NCBI RefSeq assembly: GCF_023100945.1
Contig: NZ_CP064689.1
Location: 682,001-746,000, forward strand
Length of the DNA stretch: 64,000 nucleotides
Origin: Bradyrhizobium sp. 200
GTDB lineage: Bacteria; Pseudomonadota; Alphaproteobacteria; Rhizobiales; Xanthobacteraceae
Reading direction: 5' to 3'
The translations under genes and the position numbers were made by a program. The notes under the pieces were generated by a model. That model had not been told where the DNA came from, made no database searches, and saw only the letters and a program-made list of their open reading frames with translations. This document shows, piece by piece, positions 36,850 to 45,955 of the stretch (the stretch's first letter is position 1; each line of letters starts with the position of its first letter).

Positions 36850-37257
36850 TCAGTATCCCATCGCCCTTCTACGCATCATCCGAGCCTTCCAGCCCGGCAC
36901 GCCAAACATTTGCTCTTCGAGTTTTTTGAATCGAACCGACACAAATGCGCCGCGCTCTACGACGCCCAACCTTTCAAGCCGCTTTTGAACGAACATGTAG
37001 CTAATCTTTGCCGGCGTTCTACGCTTGAGTATGACGACGTCTTCAGGACGCCAGCTCGCGACCCCGCTCGCTTTTACCAACTCAGCAAACTCGTGTTCAG
37101 GGTAGATGAATTCAGCAGCAAAAACTTCGGCACCTATTTCGATAGGTTCATTCCGGTTGTAGTCGCCGCAATGCACTACGCCATTCGCGATTTGCTCCTG
37201 ATCGACGTAGTGGTGCTTCAGCTCGTGGGTGAGCGCGAAAAGCTTAGGTTCATTAGG
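36850..37257 (-). pseudogene. ImmA/IrrE-type metallopeptidase, C-terminal part
   Basis: The open frame starts at the junction near 37257 and contains THELKHHYVDQEQIANGVVH, an HExxH zinc-protease motif, then EVFAAEFIYPEHEF and a DNA-binding-like end. ImmA proteases cleave XRE repressors of mobile elements. Its 5' part is missing, replaced by a trbI fragment. It is 3 bp from the end of the XRE gene and may once have served as its antirepressor. Confidence 0.65.
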
Positions 37258-37260
37258 TAA

Positions 37261-37709
37261 TGAGCGCTGGACGGCGACCGAGTACTCAAGGCGCGCGCCT
37301 GATTGGAGTCTACGACAGCCAAATTGCGTTCGGTCAGTCGCGCGTGCTGCTGGTTTGGACCCGCCTGATCTTGCCCAATGGTCGATCGATCGTGCTGGAG
37401 CGTCAGCCTGGTGCCGACCCCGGCGGCTATGCAGGTCTCGAGGATAGGGTCGACAATTATTGGGGAGCCCTGTTCAAGGCTACCCTTCTGTCAACGCTGC
37501 TAGGAGTTGGCAGTGAACTCGGAGCTGGCTCGGATGCTGGCAACAATGGCGATATCATCAGGGCGCTTCGCCGCGAGTCAGGCGACAGCTTGAACCAGAC
37601 CGGTCAGAAAATCGTTCAGCGCAATCTCAACATCCAGCCGACGCTGACGATCCGACCGGGTTTCCCGGTGCGGGTAATCGTCAATCGCGATCTGGTTCTT
37701 GAACCATAA
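37261..37709 (+). pseudogene. trbI: TrbI (VirB10-like) C-terminal fragment
   Basis: RLIGVYDSQIAFGQSRVLLV, WTRLILPNGRSIVLERQPGA, DNYWGALFKATLLSTLLGVG and VRVIVNRDLVLEP form the C-terminal half of TrbI, the VirB10-type envelope-spanning protein of the Trb type IV secretion system. The N-terminal half is absent. No other trb gene is in the window except the degenerate follower. Confidence 0.85.
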
Positions 37710-37726
37710 AGGGCGTGAGAGAAGAA

Positions 37727-37940
37727 ATGGCCAAGCTGAAGCTCGGCACTATTGCCGAAGACAAACCGGTCAAGCTTACCGCGGATTTGCCAAGCCAATG
37801 TTCATCGGGACCTCGTCGCTTACGCCGAACCTCCTCGCTCGTGAAACCGGGCAGCCAATCTCCGATCCAGCTAAGCTGGTCGCCGAGGCCCCCGGGTCAT
37901 GGTGACTGATCGAGCTTTTGCGAAAGCGCTCCGCAGTTGT
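37727..37940 (+). pseudogene. DUF2274 protein, frameshifted
   Basis: MAKLKLGTIAEDKPVKLTAD is the usual start of the DUF2274 protein that follows trbI in trb operons. Later pieces (LLARETGQPISDPAKLVAEA and VTDRAFAKALRS) lie in other frames, so at least two indels have broken it. Confidence 0.75.
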
Positions 37941-38280
37941 TGGAAATCAATCTTCTTCGATGCCGCCGCGATCGGTCTGTTGGCGTTCTGGTACACGACG
38001 GTCCATCTGCTCGTTTATGTCGTTCTCGATCTGCAGCTCGATCGGGGAGCCGTGTTGGCCGACATCCAAACGCACCTTTATGACTGTCGGAATGCTCGCC
38101 TTTGGCTTGCTTGTTCTGCTCGCCGTCACTTCCACAAACGCCATTATACGGCGGAAGGGCGGCCGGGCTTTGGCCAAACTTCAACGCCTTGTCTATGCGG
38201 CATCGTTGGCCGCCGCCATCCACTTCATCATGGTCGTAAAGACCTGGCCGCTTGAACCGTTCATTTATGGTGCTGAGTGA
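37941..38280 (+). pseudogene. MsrQ-like heme membrane subunit, fragment
   Basis: LLAFWYTTVHLLVYVVLDLQ then, in another frame, FMTVGMLAFGLLVLLAVTST, IIRRKGGRALAKLQRLVYAA and IHFIMVVK are the second half of MsrQ (YedZ), the heme-binding membrane partner of the MsrP methionine-sulfoxide reductase. One base is missing near 38071. The first half is absent and no msrP gene is adjacent. Confidence 0.75.
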
Positions 38281-38434
38281 CATCACTTCTTGCTTATCCT
38301 CTGTCGGGGAGCTTTATGTCCTTCCAGGGCTAGCCATCAGGCTGACGGTGCCTCAAGGGTGAACGCGTTTCGCTGCCGCGTAAGGAATCCGCTATACAAG
38401 CCTTTCGCGAGCCGGCCCTTCGAAGGAGGCATTC
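38281..38434. other. Upstream region of cyclase gene
   Basis: Short gap. GAAGGAGG just before 38435 is a strong ribosome-binding site. No promoter boxes assigned. Confidence 0.4.
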
Positions 38435-39481
38435 ATGAACCCGCGCCTGCGATGGCAGGTTAAGAGCGCCGCGAGCGTTATCGGCATCAGCACCCTCGTC
38501 GGCGCCGGTGTTGCTCTCGCGCAGAGGGATGCCACGTCCGAATTGGTTTTCATATCGGCGCTGCACGGCTTTGTGCTGAGCGTGCTGTTGACCGCGCTCG
38601 AAATCTATCTGGCGCGGGGACCGTTACGCCAACGGATCGGCCGGCTGTCCTTCGGTGTCGGGCTGATGTTGCGCAGCCTGGTCTATGTGCTGGTGATCGT
38701 GGCTGTGCACGCCATGATCCACTACGTTCGCCTGCGCTACGGCGGCACGCCGTTTGCGGACCACTCATTCACGGATGCGATTCTTACGATCACGATCGCA
38801 GCGATCGCGATCAATTTCGTCATCCAGATCGCGAACCTTATAGGTCCGCGGACGCTGATCAATTTCTTCACCGGGCGCTACCATCGGCCGCGGGAAGAGA
38901 ATCGCTTCGTGCTGTTCGTCGATATCGCCGGATCGACCGGCCTCGCCGAACGGCTGGGCGGCATCGGCATCCATCGTTTCCTGGACCGTACCTTTCGCCT
39001 GCTGAGCGGTACGGCGATCGATTATCGCGGCGAGATCCTCGGCTACGTCGGCGATGAATTGATCGTGACGTGGCCCGAGAAGGAGGGGGCGGTGGATGCG
39101 CGGCCGCTACGTTGCTTCCTGGCCATGCGTGAGGCGCTGGAGCACGCCGCGCAGCGCCTGCTGCGCGAGTTCGGTGCCGCGCCGAAAATCCGCGGCAGCC
39201 TTAATTTCGGTCCGGTGATTGTTGGCGAGATCGGCGACTTCAAGCGCGCCATCGTCTTCAACGGCGACACCATGAACGCCGCGGCGCGGCTGGAGGAATT
39301 CAGTCGCACGGTGGATGGCGGCTTCCTCGCCGCGCGTGCAGCTATCGAGCGCTTCGATACGGCGGCGCCGATCCGTTTGCGCGATCTCGGTGCCATGCCG
39401 ATCCGTGGCCGTGCCCACGCGATCGCCGTCATGGGACTTGAGGAGCCTGAGATAAAGGCGCGGCTTTCCGGCAGTGGCTAG
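38435..39481 (+). CDS. Membrane class III adenylate/guanylate cyclase
   Basis: 348 residues. Four membrane helices are visible (about 12-30, 38-58, 72-98, 112-136). The cyclase domain follows: FVLFVDIAGSTGLAERLGG (first metal aspartate), GEILGYVGDELIVTWPEK (second metal aspartate), LNFGPVIVGEIG and FNGDTMNAAARLEEF (ribose-binding Asn/Arg region). It should make cyclic nucleotide at the inner membrane in response to an unknown signal. It is preceded by strong GGAGG and stands alone. Confidence 0.88.
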   Translation: MNPRLRWQVKSAASVIGISTLVGAGVALAQRDATSELVFISALHGFVLSVLLTALEIYLARGPLRQRIGRLSFGVGLMLRSLVYVLVIVAVHAMIHYVRLRYGGTPFADHSFTDAILTITIAAIAINFVIQIANLIGPRTLINFFTGRYHRPREENRFVLFVDIAGSTGLAERLGGIGIHRFLDRTFRLLSGTAIDYRGEILGYVGDELIVTWPEKEGAVDARPLRCFLAMREALEHAAQRLLREFGAAPKIRGSLNFGPVIVGEIGDFKRAIVFNGDTMNAAARLEEFSRTVDGGFLAARAAIERFDTAAPIRLRDLGAMPIRGRAHAIAVMGLEEPEIKARLSGSG

Positions 39482-39630
39482 TCGAATCCATCAGGACGCA
39501 CTCCGCTGTCGGCTGAGACGCTCGACTGATGTGCGCCGAGCCGATGAATCGTCAACTCTCCATTTCGGTGGTCTCTCGATACTCCGAGGGCCATATGGGT
39601 ATTTTGAGGCATTCAAAATATGGACTTCGA

Positions 39631-40309
39631 CCGTGGTCAACCCATCGGCGAAGGACGAGCCCATGGGATTGCTTTCCAGCTTCGCTATTGGATTGCCAAA
39701 CTGTTCTACTACGGCTTTTTCGTTCTCCTAGTGCGAGACCGAAGTTGGCAAGAGGAGGTCTTCGAAGCTGTCGCAGCTAAAGCAGGCGATCGTATCTTGG
39801 ATTTTGGCCCTGGTAGGTCGTCGACCGCCATTTCGCTCGCTCTTCGTTATCCTAAAGCGACGTTCGTCGCGGCGGATCCAGGCTCCAAGGCGGCCGAAAA
39901 GGCACGCCGCAGCGTGGCGCAAAGAAGCTCAAGAACATTTCGGTGATCGATATCACCCTTGACGGCAGGCTTCCGTTTGACGCGGGCTTTTTCGACAAAG
40001 GCTGTTTGTATGCTGGGACTTCATGATAGTCCGCCGGGCGACAAGCTTCGGATCGTCAAAGAAATTGCGAGGGTCGTCAGGCATGGCGGCACATTGCACG
40101 TGGCCGATTTCGACACGCCAGAAGATCCTCGCGAGGGCCGTATCCTCGAATTTGCCAAGCGCATTGCCGGGGCAGCCGCGGTGGCGCCCCATATGGATGG
40201 AAGCTGGACGGAATGTCTCGCGAAAGGCGGGTTGACCGGTGTACGCAGGCAGTCATCGAGTTCGATCGGAACAGGACGAATATCGGTCGTGAAAGCAGGA
40301 AAGCGGTAA
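39631..40309 (+). pseudogene. SAM-dependent methyltransferase, frameshifted
   Basis: Pieces in three frames align with the intact relative at 52613: VNPSAKDEPMGLLS, then YWIAKLFYYGFFVLLVRDRS with WQEEV and GDRILDFGPGRSSTAISLAL, then KKLKNISVIDITLDGRLPFD, then CMLGLHDSPPGDKLRIVKEI to the end ISVVKAGKR. Indels are needed near 39685, 39920 and 40010. This copy has a DFGPG SAM motif where the intact copy has GIGPR. It is a second, dead member of the same family. Confidence 0.8.
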
Positions 40310-40525
40310 GCCTGAAGTCACACTCTTCGTGTTGCGCTGCAGCAGTATCGATTTCAACGACGCAGTCATCCGATCGGGTTGAGCTCGGCCGGCGCACCGG
40401 GGACCAAACCACGGCTTCACTACCAGCCATTTCAATCCAGATGCCTCACCGAAAAGTTACTCTTGCCCTCTCTCCGGCAGGACGCTGCTCTGGCGATCCA
40501 GTTCATCAATAAGTATCTTTCGTCC
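40310..40525. other. Upstream region of the copper/redox cluster
   Basis: About 215 bp between the methyltransferase relic and the first gene of the cluster. It should hold the main promoter. I found no GTAACC-N16-CGAA site and no clear CueR- or CopR-type palindrome here. Confidence 0.35.
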
Positions 40526-40876
40526 ATGTCGTTCAACGCTGTTCGCCGGCTGTTGGTTATGTTGCTGGCGCTGTCCCTGGCTTTGGGGCCGGCGATGAAC
40601 GCCGTGCATGCTTCGTCGATGGGCACGAAGATGGCCATGATTTCCTTGGGCGATATGCACCACGAAGGAAACTGTAAGGACTGCCCTGGAAGCAAGACTG
40701 GCTTGGCCCCCGGTGAATGCACTGCGTGTTGCATTGGGGTTCCCGGACTATCCCCCTCCGTGGTGGCAATCGAGGCGCTTCCGGCTGAAACGCAACGGTA
40801 CCTGACGCCGAATTTTTTGGCCGGTCACCGCATCCCGCCTGATCCTTATCCGCCAAGACATACCGTCCTGAGCTGA
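40526..40876 (+). CDS. Small exported Cys-rich protein
   Basis: 116 residues from ATG 40526. A signal peptide (LLVMLLALSLALGPAMNAVH) is followed by a mature part with MGTKMAMISLGDMHHEGN and CKDCPGSKTGLAPGECTACC, four to five cysteines in CxxC-like spacing plus Met and His, suited to binding copper. It ends in a Pro-rich tail. First gene of the cluster, 130 bp ahead of the multicopper oxidase gene. A similar layout is seen at 50369. Confidence 0.65.
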   Translation: MSFNAVRRLLVMLLALSLALGPAMNAVHASSMGTKMAMISLGDMHHEGNCKDCPGSKTGLAPGECTACCIGVPGLSPSVVAIEALPAETQRYLTPNFLAGHRIPPDPYPPRHTVLS

Positions 40877-41006
40877 GCCGCGTCCTTAAGGGCGTGGCTC
40901 GTGACGCGTATCGACACATCGCGTGTCGCGTACGCGTCCGCTTCATGAGCCGTGTCCGGTTTGCGTGAACAACGCAATCTTAAGGCAGCATCAGGGACGG
41001 ATATCA

Positions 41007-42419
41007 ATGCTCTCGATTCGATGGCCGGATATCGACCGGCGGTCGCTTCTCATCGGCAGCGCTAGCTTGGCTGCTGCGGCACTTTCGCATGCTGGTCATG
41101 GCAGAGCCGTGATTCCCGCGAAGGAATTCACGCTCACGGCTGCACCCGGCCGCGCTTCGCTGGTTGGTGCGCCTTATCCCGACACAGACGTCTGGTCGTA
41201 CAATGCTAGCGTGCCCGGTCCCGAGATTCGGGTTCGTCAGGGCGAACGCCTGCGCATTCAGGTTGAGAACCAGCTAACTCAGGCAACAACAGTTCATTGG
41301 CACGGTTTGCGCGTACCGAATGCAATGGATGGCGTGCCGTTCCTGACTCAGAGCCCGATCGCTTCCGGCGAGAAGTTTGTCTACGAATTCGACGTACCAG
41401 ACGCGGGGACCTACTGGTACCACCCGCATCACCACAGCGCCGAGCAGGTCGGCCGCGGTCTATCGGGAGCGTTGATCGTCGAGGAAATCGATCCGTTCGT
41501 GGTTGATCGCGATATCGTTTGGGTTCTTGGCGACTGGCGGTTGGCACGCAACGCCTCGATAGTCAACGACTTCGGCAATCGGATGGAAGTGACGATGGCC
41601 GGCCGAATTGGCAATACCGTCACGATCAATGGCCGTGTGCCCGAGACAATATCGGCTCGTTCAGGAGAGCGATTGCGCCTGCGGTTGATTAACGCCGCAC
41701 CCGCACGAATCTTTGCGCTCGAATTCAAGAATCATCAGCCGCTGATCGTTGCGCTCGATGGCCAGCCGGTCGATCCGCATGAGCCTCCCAAGGGACGGGT
41801 CGTACTGGGACCGGCGATGCGCGCGGATCTCGTGCTCGACATGATCGGCCAACCGGGCGCAGCGAGTCCTGTGGTTGATCGGTTCTACAGCGATCTCAAC
41901 TACAAGCTGGTCGATTTCGCTTACAGCGACGAGCCCCCGATACGAACAGCGCCACTCGACCCGCCGTCGCGCATGCGCGCGAACACCATGCCAGAACCGG
42001 ATCTCGACAAGGTCGAAAGGCATGTCGTGACTCTGGAAGGCGGCATGATGAGCGGCCGAAGTATGATGATGGGCATGATGGGCGGCCACGGCATGGGATG
42101 GTCGATCAACGGGGTTGCCGCGAGCGGCCATGACATGGCACCGATGATCACTCTTTCACGCGGCCGTTCCTGCGTTCTCGCCATCCGCAACGAAACTGCC
42201 TGGCATCATCCAATTCATCTCCACGGACATTCGTTCCGGGTAATTACCCGCAACGGGCAGCCGACACGCGACCGCGAGTGGCTCGATACGGTCCTCATCC
42301 CACCACGTGAGACCGCAGAGATCGCCTTTGTCGCGGACAACCCGGGCGACTGGATGTTTCACTGTCACATTCTCGATCATCAGGACAGCGGGATGATGGC
42401 CGTCATCCGCGTAGCCTGA
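41007..42419 (+). CDS. Periplasmic multicopper oxidase (CueO/CopA-like)
   Basis: 470 residues from ATG 41007 with AGGGACGG upstream. A twin-arginine-type signal (DRRSLLIGSASLAAAALSHA) exports it folded. All copper ligands are visible: HWHG at 97-100, WYHPHHHS near 137-144, HHPIHLHGHSF near 400 and FHCHILDHQDSGMM near 451. A Met-rich insert (MMSGRSMMMGMMGGHGMGW) near residue 350 is where cuprous oxidases bind Cu(I). It should oxidise Cu(I), or another small reductant, with O2. A cytochrome c gene follows 14 bp later, so electrons might also be exchanged with it. Confidence 0.92.
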   Translation: MLSIRWPDIDRRSLLIGSASLAAAALSHAGHGRAVIPAKEFTLTAAPGRASLVGAPYPDTDVWSYNASVPGPEIRVRQGERLRIQVENQLTQATTVHWHGLRVPNAMDGVPFLTQSPIASGEKFVYEFDVPDAGTYWYHPHHHSAEQVGRGLSGALIVEEIDPFVVDRDIVWVLGDWRLARNASIVNDFGNRMEVTMAGRIGNTVTINGRVPETISARSGERLRLRLINAAPARIFALEFKNHQPLIVALDGQPVDPHEPPKGRVVLGPAMRADLVLDMIGQPGAASPVVDRFYSDLNYKLVDFAYSDEPPIRTAPLDPPSRMRANTMPEPDLDKVERHVVTLEGGMMSGRSMMMGMMGGHGMGWSINGVAASGHDMAPMITLSRGRSCVLAIRNETAWHHPIHLHGHSFRVITRNGQPTRDREWLDTVLIPPRETAEIAFVADNPGDWMFHCHILDHQDSGMMAVIRVA

Positions 42420-42433
42420 GCTGGAGCGATTCG

Positions 42434-43141
42434 ATGAGCACAAAACACTGTCTTGCCCTCGGTGCTACGCTCTTCATCGCAGTCGCGTTCGGCCCAGTTC
42501 ATGCCGGCGACAACCCGAAGCGCGGCGCCAAAGTCTATGGTGCATGCGCGGCCTGCCACTCTCTTGAACCCAATTTGCACCTGACCGGACCGAGCCTTGA
42601 TGGTCTGTGGGGAAAGAAGGCCGCTTCGGTAGCGAACTTCCCGAGGTATTCCGGGGCGCTTAAGGAGCAGGGATTTATTTGGGATGAGGCTCCGCTCAAT
42701 GCGTGGATTGCCGATCCCCAGGCCTTCGTGCCCGGCACCTACATGACCTTTCGCGGAATTGACGACGAGAAGGTGCGTGGCGATCTGATCGCGTTCCTAA
42801 AGATCGCGATGGCGCCGGGCGGAGCCAAGTCGGCAGTGGCGCAAGGGTTGATCAACGCCGAGATGGCGCGCGGGCAGGCGCCAGAACCATTGGCTACCCT
42901 CGGTCCCGACCATCAGGTGACAGGCATCCGGCACTGTCAGAGCACATTCTTCGTGGCCACCGCGGACGGAAGACAAACCCCGTTCTGGGAGATGAACCTG
43001 CGCCTGAAAATCGATTCCAGTTCGAATGGTCCAAAGGGCGGCAAACCGGCGCTGGTACCCGGCGGTATGCAGGGGGACAGGGCGTCCATCGTGTTCTCGG
43101 ATATCGAGGAAATCGGGCGTTTGGTCGAAAGAAAGTGCTGA
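42434..43141 (+). CDS. Periplasmic cytochrome c with C-terminal extension
   Basis: 235 residues. Signal peptide to GPVHAG, heme motif CAACH at 38-42, sixth-ligand Met in GTYMTFRGI, all as in class I cytochrome c (residues 26-125). The extra 110 residues (ATLGPDHQVTGIRHCQSTFF and ADGRQTPFWEMNLRLKIDSS) resemble a second small domain reported in some copper-cluster cytochromes; I cannot assign it. It lies directly after the multicopper oxidase and probably passes electrons to or from it. Confidence 0.85.
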   Translation: MSTKHCLALGATLFIAVAFGPVHAGDNPKRGAKVYGACAACHSLEPNLHLTGPSLDGLWGKKAASVANFPRYSGALKEQGFIWDEAPLNAWIADPQAFVPGTYMTFRGIDDEKVRGDLIAFLKIAMAPGGAKSAVAQGLINAEMARGQAPEPLATLGPDHQVTGIRHCQSTFFVATADGRQTPFWEMNLRLKIDSSSNGPKGGKPALVPGGMQGDRASIVFSDIEEIGRLVERKC

Positions 43142-43208
43142 ATTTGGATCGGCGATTCCAAGGCGAAAGTGAACGTGTTGCAGAGACCAGCAAAAAGGAA
43201 GGGCATCA

Positions 43209-43725
43209 ATGTCGGACTATCGATCGATAAAGGTTCACCGCCGCTCGCTTCTTGTTACGATCGCGAGCATTGCAGCAGGGTTTATCTATTGCTCGTCATA
43301 GCTACGGTGCTGAAGCAGTTGCCGCGGACGACAAGCGGCGCGCCGTGCGGGAAAAAACGAAAGTGACGCTCTACAGAAATCCGAATTGCAGTTGCTGCCT
43401 GGACTATGCCGAGTATTTGCGCGGCGCCGGCTTTGAAGTCACGGTTGAATCGAAGCAAGACCTGGCGGTTGTCAGGAAGCAGTTGCACGTCCCGGAAAAA
43501 TTCGAGGGCTGCCATGTGTCAGTCATCGGAAATTATGCCGTGGAAGGTCACGTTTCCGCGAATTCCATCAGAAAGCTTCTGGCCGAACATCCGGCCATCG
43601 TCGGCATTTCGATCCCGGGCATGCCCCCGGGTACGCCGGGAATGACCGGCCATAAGACAAAACCTCTTCCGGTCTACGAGATCGGAAACGATGCGGCGCC
43701 AGCGAAGGTGTTTGCTACCGAGTAG
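43209..43725 (+). CDS. DUF411 metal-binding protein (signal-peptide frameshift)
   Basis: The mature domain reads VTLYRNPNCSCCLDYAEYLR, VVRKQLHVPEKFEGCHVSVI and ends AAPAKVFATE, with the CxCC and later Cys-His of DUF411 copper-binding proteins. The best start is ATG 43209 (ribosome-binding site AGGAAGG), giving VHRRSLLVTIASIAAG, a twin-arginine-like signal, but that frame stops at 43293 (TAG). The mature part is in the next frame (open from TTG 43252). A one-base indel near 43275 joins them. Either a real mutation or a sequencing error. Confidence 0.75.
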
Positions 43726-43741
43726 AGCAGGGACGGTCACG

Positions 43742-44491
43742 ATGCTGCACATGAAAGGATCCGATCTGGGTTGGGAGTTGGCCATGGTTGCCGTCACCGC
43801 CGCGGGCCTGTTCGTCATTTCGGTTGTCATGGTCGGGATCGTGCTGCTGATCCGACACTTCTTGCGGAGGTGGTCATTTGACGCAATCGGAAAGGTCATG
43901 AGCGCCCAGCCGGTCCTGGCAACCGGTGAGTCCACGTTAAACGACGTGCGCCAACAGCCGCGGCGGATTGTCCTTCTCGTTCCTCTCATTGCGTTTCTGG
44001 CTGTGGCAGCGGCGCTTGCCTGGGGGGTGACCCGCGAACCGCGCGCAATCCCGTCAGCGCTGCTTGGGAAACCGGTGCCTGATTTTGCGCTGCCGCCGGT
44101 CAAGGGCCGCACACTTGGTCTGGCAAGCTCCGATCTCAACGGCGACGTATCGCTGGTCAACGTCTTTGCCTCGTGGTGCACGGCATGCCGGGAAGAGCAC
44201 CCGGTGTTCATGCAACTGAAGGCCGATGGCACCGTCCCCATTCATGGACTCAACTACAAGGATCAGCCCGACGATGCCGCGAGATGGCTCAATACCATGG
44301 GCGATTCTTACACGCGGACCGGCGCTGATATCAGTGGCCGTACGGCCATCGAGTGGGGTGTCTACGGTGTGCCTGAAACCTTCGTCATCACGAAGAACGG
44401 CCAGATCGCCCACAAGCACATCGGTGCGGTGACGCCGAAGGTTCTCGACGACACAATTCTTCCGCTTATCCGGAGGCTACGGCAGCAATGA
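43742..44491 (+). CDS. DsbE/CcmG-like thioredoxin protein with extra N-terminal helix
   Basis: 249 residues. A first membrane helix (about 12-36) precedes a second (about 82-100, LLVPLIAFLAVAAALAWGV), which is the usual DsbE anchor. The thioredoxin domain has PDFALPPVKGRTLGL, the active site SWCTACREEHP near residue 145 and a cis-Pro region GVPETFVITKNG. It reduces disulfides or apocytochrome in the periplasm. The added N-terminal helix looks like a small neighbouring protein fused on. It overlaps the next gene by 4 bp. Confidence 0.85.
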   Translation: MLHMKGSDLGWELAMVAVTAAGLFVISVVMVGIVLLIRHFLRRWSFDAIGKVMSAQPVLATGESTLNDVRQQPRRIVLLVPLIAFLAVAAALAWGVTREPRAIPSALLGKPVPDFALPPVKGRTLGLASSDLNGDVSLVNVFASWCTACREEHPVFMQLKADGTVPIHGLNYKDQPDDAARWLNTMGDSYTRTGADISGRTAIEWGVYGVPETFVITKNGQIAHKHIGAVTPKVLDDTILPLIRRLRQQ

Positions 44492-45144
44492 CGTCAGCGA
44501 AAAGATCAATTGCGAAGATGTTGTTCCGCCTCACCGCAGGCGGACTGATCGCTGCGAACTTGTCAATTGCTGCTGCGCAGGAGCCAAGCCGGAATTTCAT
44601 CATCCATGAAACACCCAAACCGATCGCCGAGATCCAGTTCGAGGACGCCGATGGTCGGTCCCGGAGTTTGAACGATTTTCGCGGCAAGGTCGTGCTCCTG
44701 AACATTTGGGCGACTTGGTGCACGCCATGCCGCAAGGAGATGCCGACGCTCGACCGGCTACAAACCGCGTTGGGAGGGATCGACTTCGAGGTGGTGGCAC
44801 TGTCGATCGATCGCCGGATGGATGCGGTACGCAAGTTCTTCGCCGAGGTCGGAATCCAAAGGCTTGCAATGTATCTTGACACTTCGGCGAGGGCGACGCG
44901 CCAGTTGGGCGCGGTGGGCCTTCCCACGACCCTGTTGATCGACCGCGAGGCACGTGAGATCGCGCGGCTCATTGGGCCCGCTGAATGGGACTCGCCCGAG
45001 ATTGCTGCATTCATCAGCTGCGTGATTGCCGGAGGCGATGCGGCGCATTCCTCAAATGAATCAGAACCTACCGCGACCTCTCGTTGCGGCAAACGCAGCT
45101 TGGGCGTTCCGGCAGGTAACGCCGACAGCAAGAGGCAACCATGA
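44488..45144 (+). CDS. TlpA-like periplasmic thiol-disulfide reductase
   Basis: 218 residues. Signal peptide (LFRLTAGGLIAANLSIAAAQ), then the thioredoxin fold with SLNDFRGKVVLLNIWATWCT, active-site CTPC near residues 78-81, VVALSIDRRMDAVRKFFAEV and the cis-Pro segment GLPTTLLIDREAREI. TlpA-type proteins keep copper-binding cysteines of oxidase-assembly factors reduced. It overlaps both neighbours by 4 bp (ATGA), so translation is coupled. The C-terminal 25 residues (SSNESEPTATSRCGKRSLGV) look added. Confidence 0.88.
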   Translation: MTSAKRSIAKMLFRLTAGGLIAANLSIAAAQEPSRNFIIHETPKPIAEIQFEDADGRSRSLNDFRGKVVLLNIWATWCTPCRKEMPTLDRLQTALGGIDFEVVALSIDRRMDAVRKFFAEVGIQRLAMYLDTSARATRQLGAVGLPTTLLIDREAREIARLIGPAEWDSPEIAAFISCVIAGGDAAHSSNESEPTATSRCGKRSLGVPAGNADSKRQP

Positions 45145-45593
45145 CGGAGAAAATTCCCATGACTGTACCACAATCCACTACGACGACCGAGCCATCGCTC
45201 GGGCGGGATGTTCTTAACGCGGCAAGATACTATCTCGGCAATCGATGGGTCCTTCTGGCGCTCGGCAGTGTTGCCGTCATCGCTGGCCTGTCTTTCGGCG
45301 GTTGGGGGTGGCTGGTAGCGGCCGGCCTCGCGCCTGTCATCCTGAGCATGCTGCCTTGCCTCGTGATGTGCGGGCTCGGTGTGTGCATGATGCGCCGCTC
45401 CGGAAAAACGCAATCGGCGGCGTCGCTCGATGCGGCGGACTCCGCGACATCGTCATCCGCGCCTCACGTCGCCAGGATGGAACGGCCAATAGCTGGCGGC
45501 TCAAGTTGCTGTCACGAACAGGCCGCTGAAGTCCCGCCACCACAGGTAAAGCAACTTCAACCGACCGAAGAAAGGAGAGACGCCCATGCGTAA
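45141..45593 (+). CDS. Membrane protein with intramembrane cysteines
   Basis: 150 residues. Two membrane helices (about 36-56 and 58-82); the second contains MLPCLVMCGLGVCMM with three cysteines and two methionines inside or at the membrane edge, followed by a cytosolic or periplasmic tail with GGSSCCHEQ. I do not know the family, but such Cys/Met placement is seen in copper-handling membrane proteins. Coupled by overlaps to genes on both sides. Confidence 0.6.
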   Translation: MTEKIPMTVPQSTTTTEPSLGRDVLNAARYYLGNRWVLLALGSVAVIAGLSFGGWGWLVAAGLAPVILSMLPCLVMCGLGVCMMRRSGKTQSAASLDAADSATSSSAPHVARMERPIAGGSSCCHEQAAEVPPPQVKQLQPTEERRDAHA

Positions 45594-45873
45594 GCTCACA
45601 AAGGCAGTACTGCCCGCTACCATTCTCGTGGCAGGAATCGTTGCCGCGCCGGCCCTTTACGCCCAAAGCGACCGGGGTCCGTCGGGTTCAATGATGGATC
45701 ACCGGATGATGGGCGATAACAGCACAAAGGATGACGGTGGGATGATGGGCATGATGAAAATGACGGGGCAGATGAGCCAAATGATGGACCACTGCAACAA
45801 CATGATGAGCAGCAGCCGCCCAAACGATCAATGGCGCAAGAGCGCGCCTTCAGAGCCGGAAAAAAAGGAGTGA
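45586..45873 (+). CDS. Met-rich exported protein
   Basis: 95 residues with signal peptide to ALYAQ. The mature part is dominated by Met, Asp and His (SMMDHRMMGD, GGMMGMMKMTGQMSQMMDHC), typical of periplasmic Cu(I)-binding peptides. Likely a copper sponge or donor to the multicopper oxidase. It overlaps the previous gene by 8 bp. Confidence 0.7.
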   Translation: MRKLTKAVLPATILVAGIVAAPALYAQSDRGPSGSMMDHRMMGDNSTKDDGGMMGMMKMTGQMSQMMDHCNNMMSSSRPNDQWRKSAPSEPEKKE

Positions 45874-45955
45874 CAAGCGACGGGACGCCCGCCATCTCGC
45901 CAGATGGCGCGCGCCTCCAATCTGAAGCGATCGAAACCCTACAAGGGACACTAAA

